Source: Liolophura sinensis
Taxonomy: Eukaryota > Mollusca > Polyplacophora > Chitonida > Chitonidae
DNA: 64,000 nt
Direction of reading: 5' to 3'
Assembly: GCF_032854445.1 (NCBI RefSeq)
Contig: NC_088303.1
Coordinates: forward strand, 34,329,265-34,393,264
The translations under genes were made by a program, and so were the position numbers. Every line of letters starts with the position of its first letter. Position 1 is the stretch's first letter. Positions 63,559 through 64,000 of this stretch are shown in pieces. The notes below the pieces were generated by a model, which was not told the origin of the DNA, made no database searches, and saw nothing but the letters and a program-made list of their open reading frames with translations.

Positions 63559-64000
63559 GTGAGTAGGGAGGGACTGCAGAGGTCTGTGGTTAAAGGTCAA
63601 AGGAAGATTTTATTGTCAGACTAGCATATTTTTGAGACTATGTCTTTTCATAGTGTAAATCTAGACAGTATGATTTTCATCTAGATGAATCAATGAAACT
63701 GGGCATGTCTTAGATGGCCACCTAAAGAACGATCTTCTTTCATTAACTGGTAAATCTTCGCGTTGAAAATGGAAAAACATTTCAGGACTAAGGAGTTCGA
63801 ATGTAGCTGTATTTAGCTTACTGTCTTTGTAATGAAATTAAAAGTGATTAAAAGAAATCTTTCCCAGACACATTTGTTACGAAAATAATGTAAAACAGAA
63901 AAGGAGACTGAGTTTGTTTTTAGTCTGTATACATGTGCATTGTAAACGTCATGCAGCCAAATTACATAAGCACCCATATGCATTGTTTTTGTCGTCTCTT
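63559..64000 (+). other. Start of the intron after the first Ig exon
   Basis: 442 bp, no second Ig exon recognised. The frame continues to a stop at 63624 if the donor is ignored. Confidence 0.7.

Noticed and set aside
63431-63624. Ig exon continuing to the stop at 63624
   Set aside because: A good donor (CAGG|GTGAGT) at 63559 follows an Ig half-domain; the continuation lacks the D-x-G-x-Y-x-C motif.

Overview
The window is animal genomic DNA: AT-rich, packed with introns, simple repeats and short interspersed elements. It carries the 5' part of one very large gene on the + strand. I read 33 exons between 9089 and 63558 (4,398 coding bases, 1,466 codons). They join in one frame and all but one of the introns between them use ordinary GT-AG splice sites. 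The product is perlecan-like (basement-membrane heparan sulfate proteoglycan, HSPG2 / trol / unc-52 family). In order it shows an acidic segment with a Ser-Gly glycosaminoglycan site, a SEA domain, an unfamiliar domain of about 167 residues, 28 LDL-receptor class A (LDLa) repeats with one exon each, and the first half of an immunoglobulin domain. The signal-peptide exon lies before the recognisable exons (not found) and the rest of the gene lies beyond the right edge.

The likely host is a lophotrochozoan, most likely a mollusc such as a bivalve. This is inferred from the many ACATGTACATG-type palindromes, a tRNA-derived SINE family ending in CAAATAAATAAATAAA, and a GTGAGTGAGTGCTTGGGGTT repeat, all of which I associate with molluscan genomes. 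No species is assigned.

Layout: 1-9088 is gene-free and repeat-bearing, probably intron 1. 9089-16720 holds the acidic exon and the two SEA exons, separated by multi-kilobase introns. 23546-24049 is the single large exon for the extra domain. 24817-48458 holds LDLa 1-15, which have diverged from one another. 50266-57513 holds LDLa 16-25, ten near-identical exons of exactly 117 nt that look like recent tandem duplicates. 58806-62531 holds LDLa 26-28, and 63431-63558 the first immunoglobulin exon. Every intron from the extra domain through to the immunoglobulin exon is phase 1, so LDLa exons can be gained, lost or skipped without breaking the frame.

The introns carry at least nine copies or fragments of one SINE family, several foldback (MITE-like) elements, and minisatellites with periods of about 12, 20, 21, 28, 30, 43 and 55 bp. 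I found no second protein gene, no convincing tRNA or rRNA gene, and no CRISPR or bacterial-type feature. The points most worth following up are the unfamiliar domain inserted between SEA and LDLa, the 28-repeat LDLa expansion with its homogeneous ten-exon block, and several splice sites that could lengthen or truncate the product in frame.
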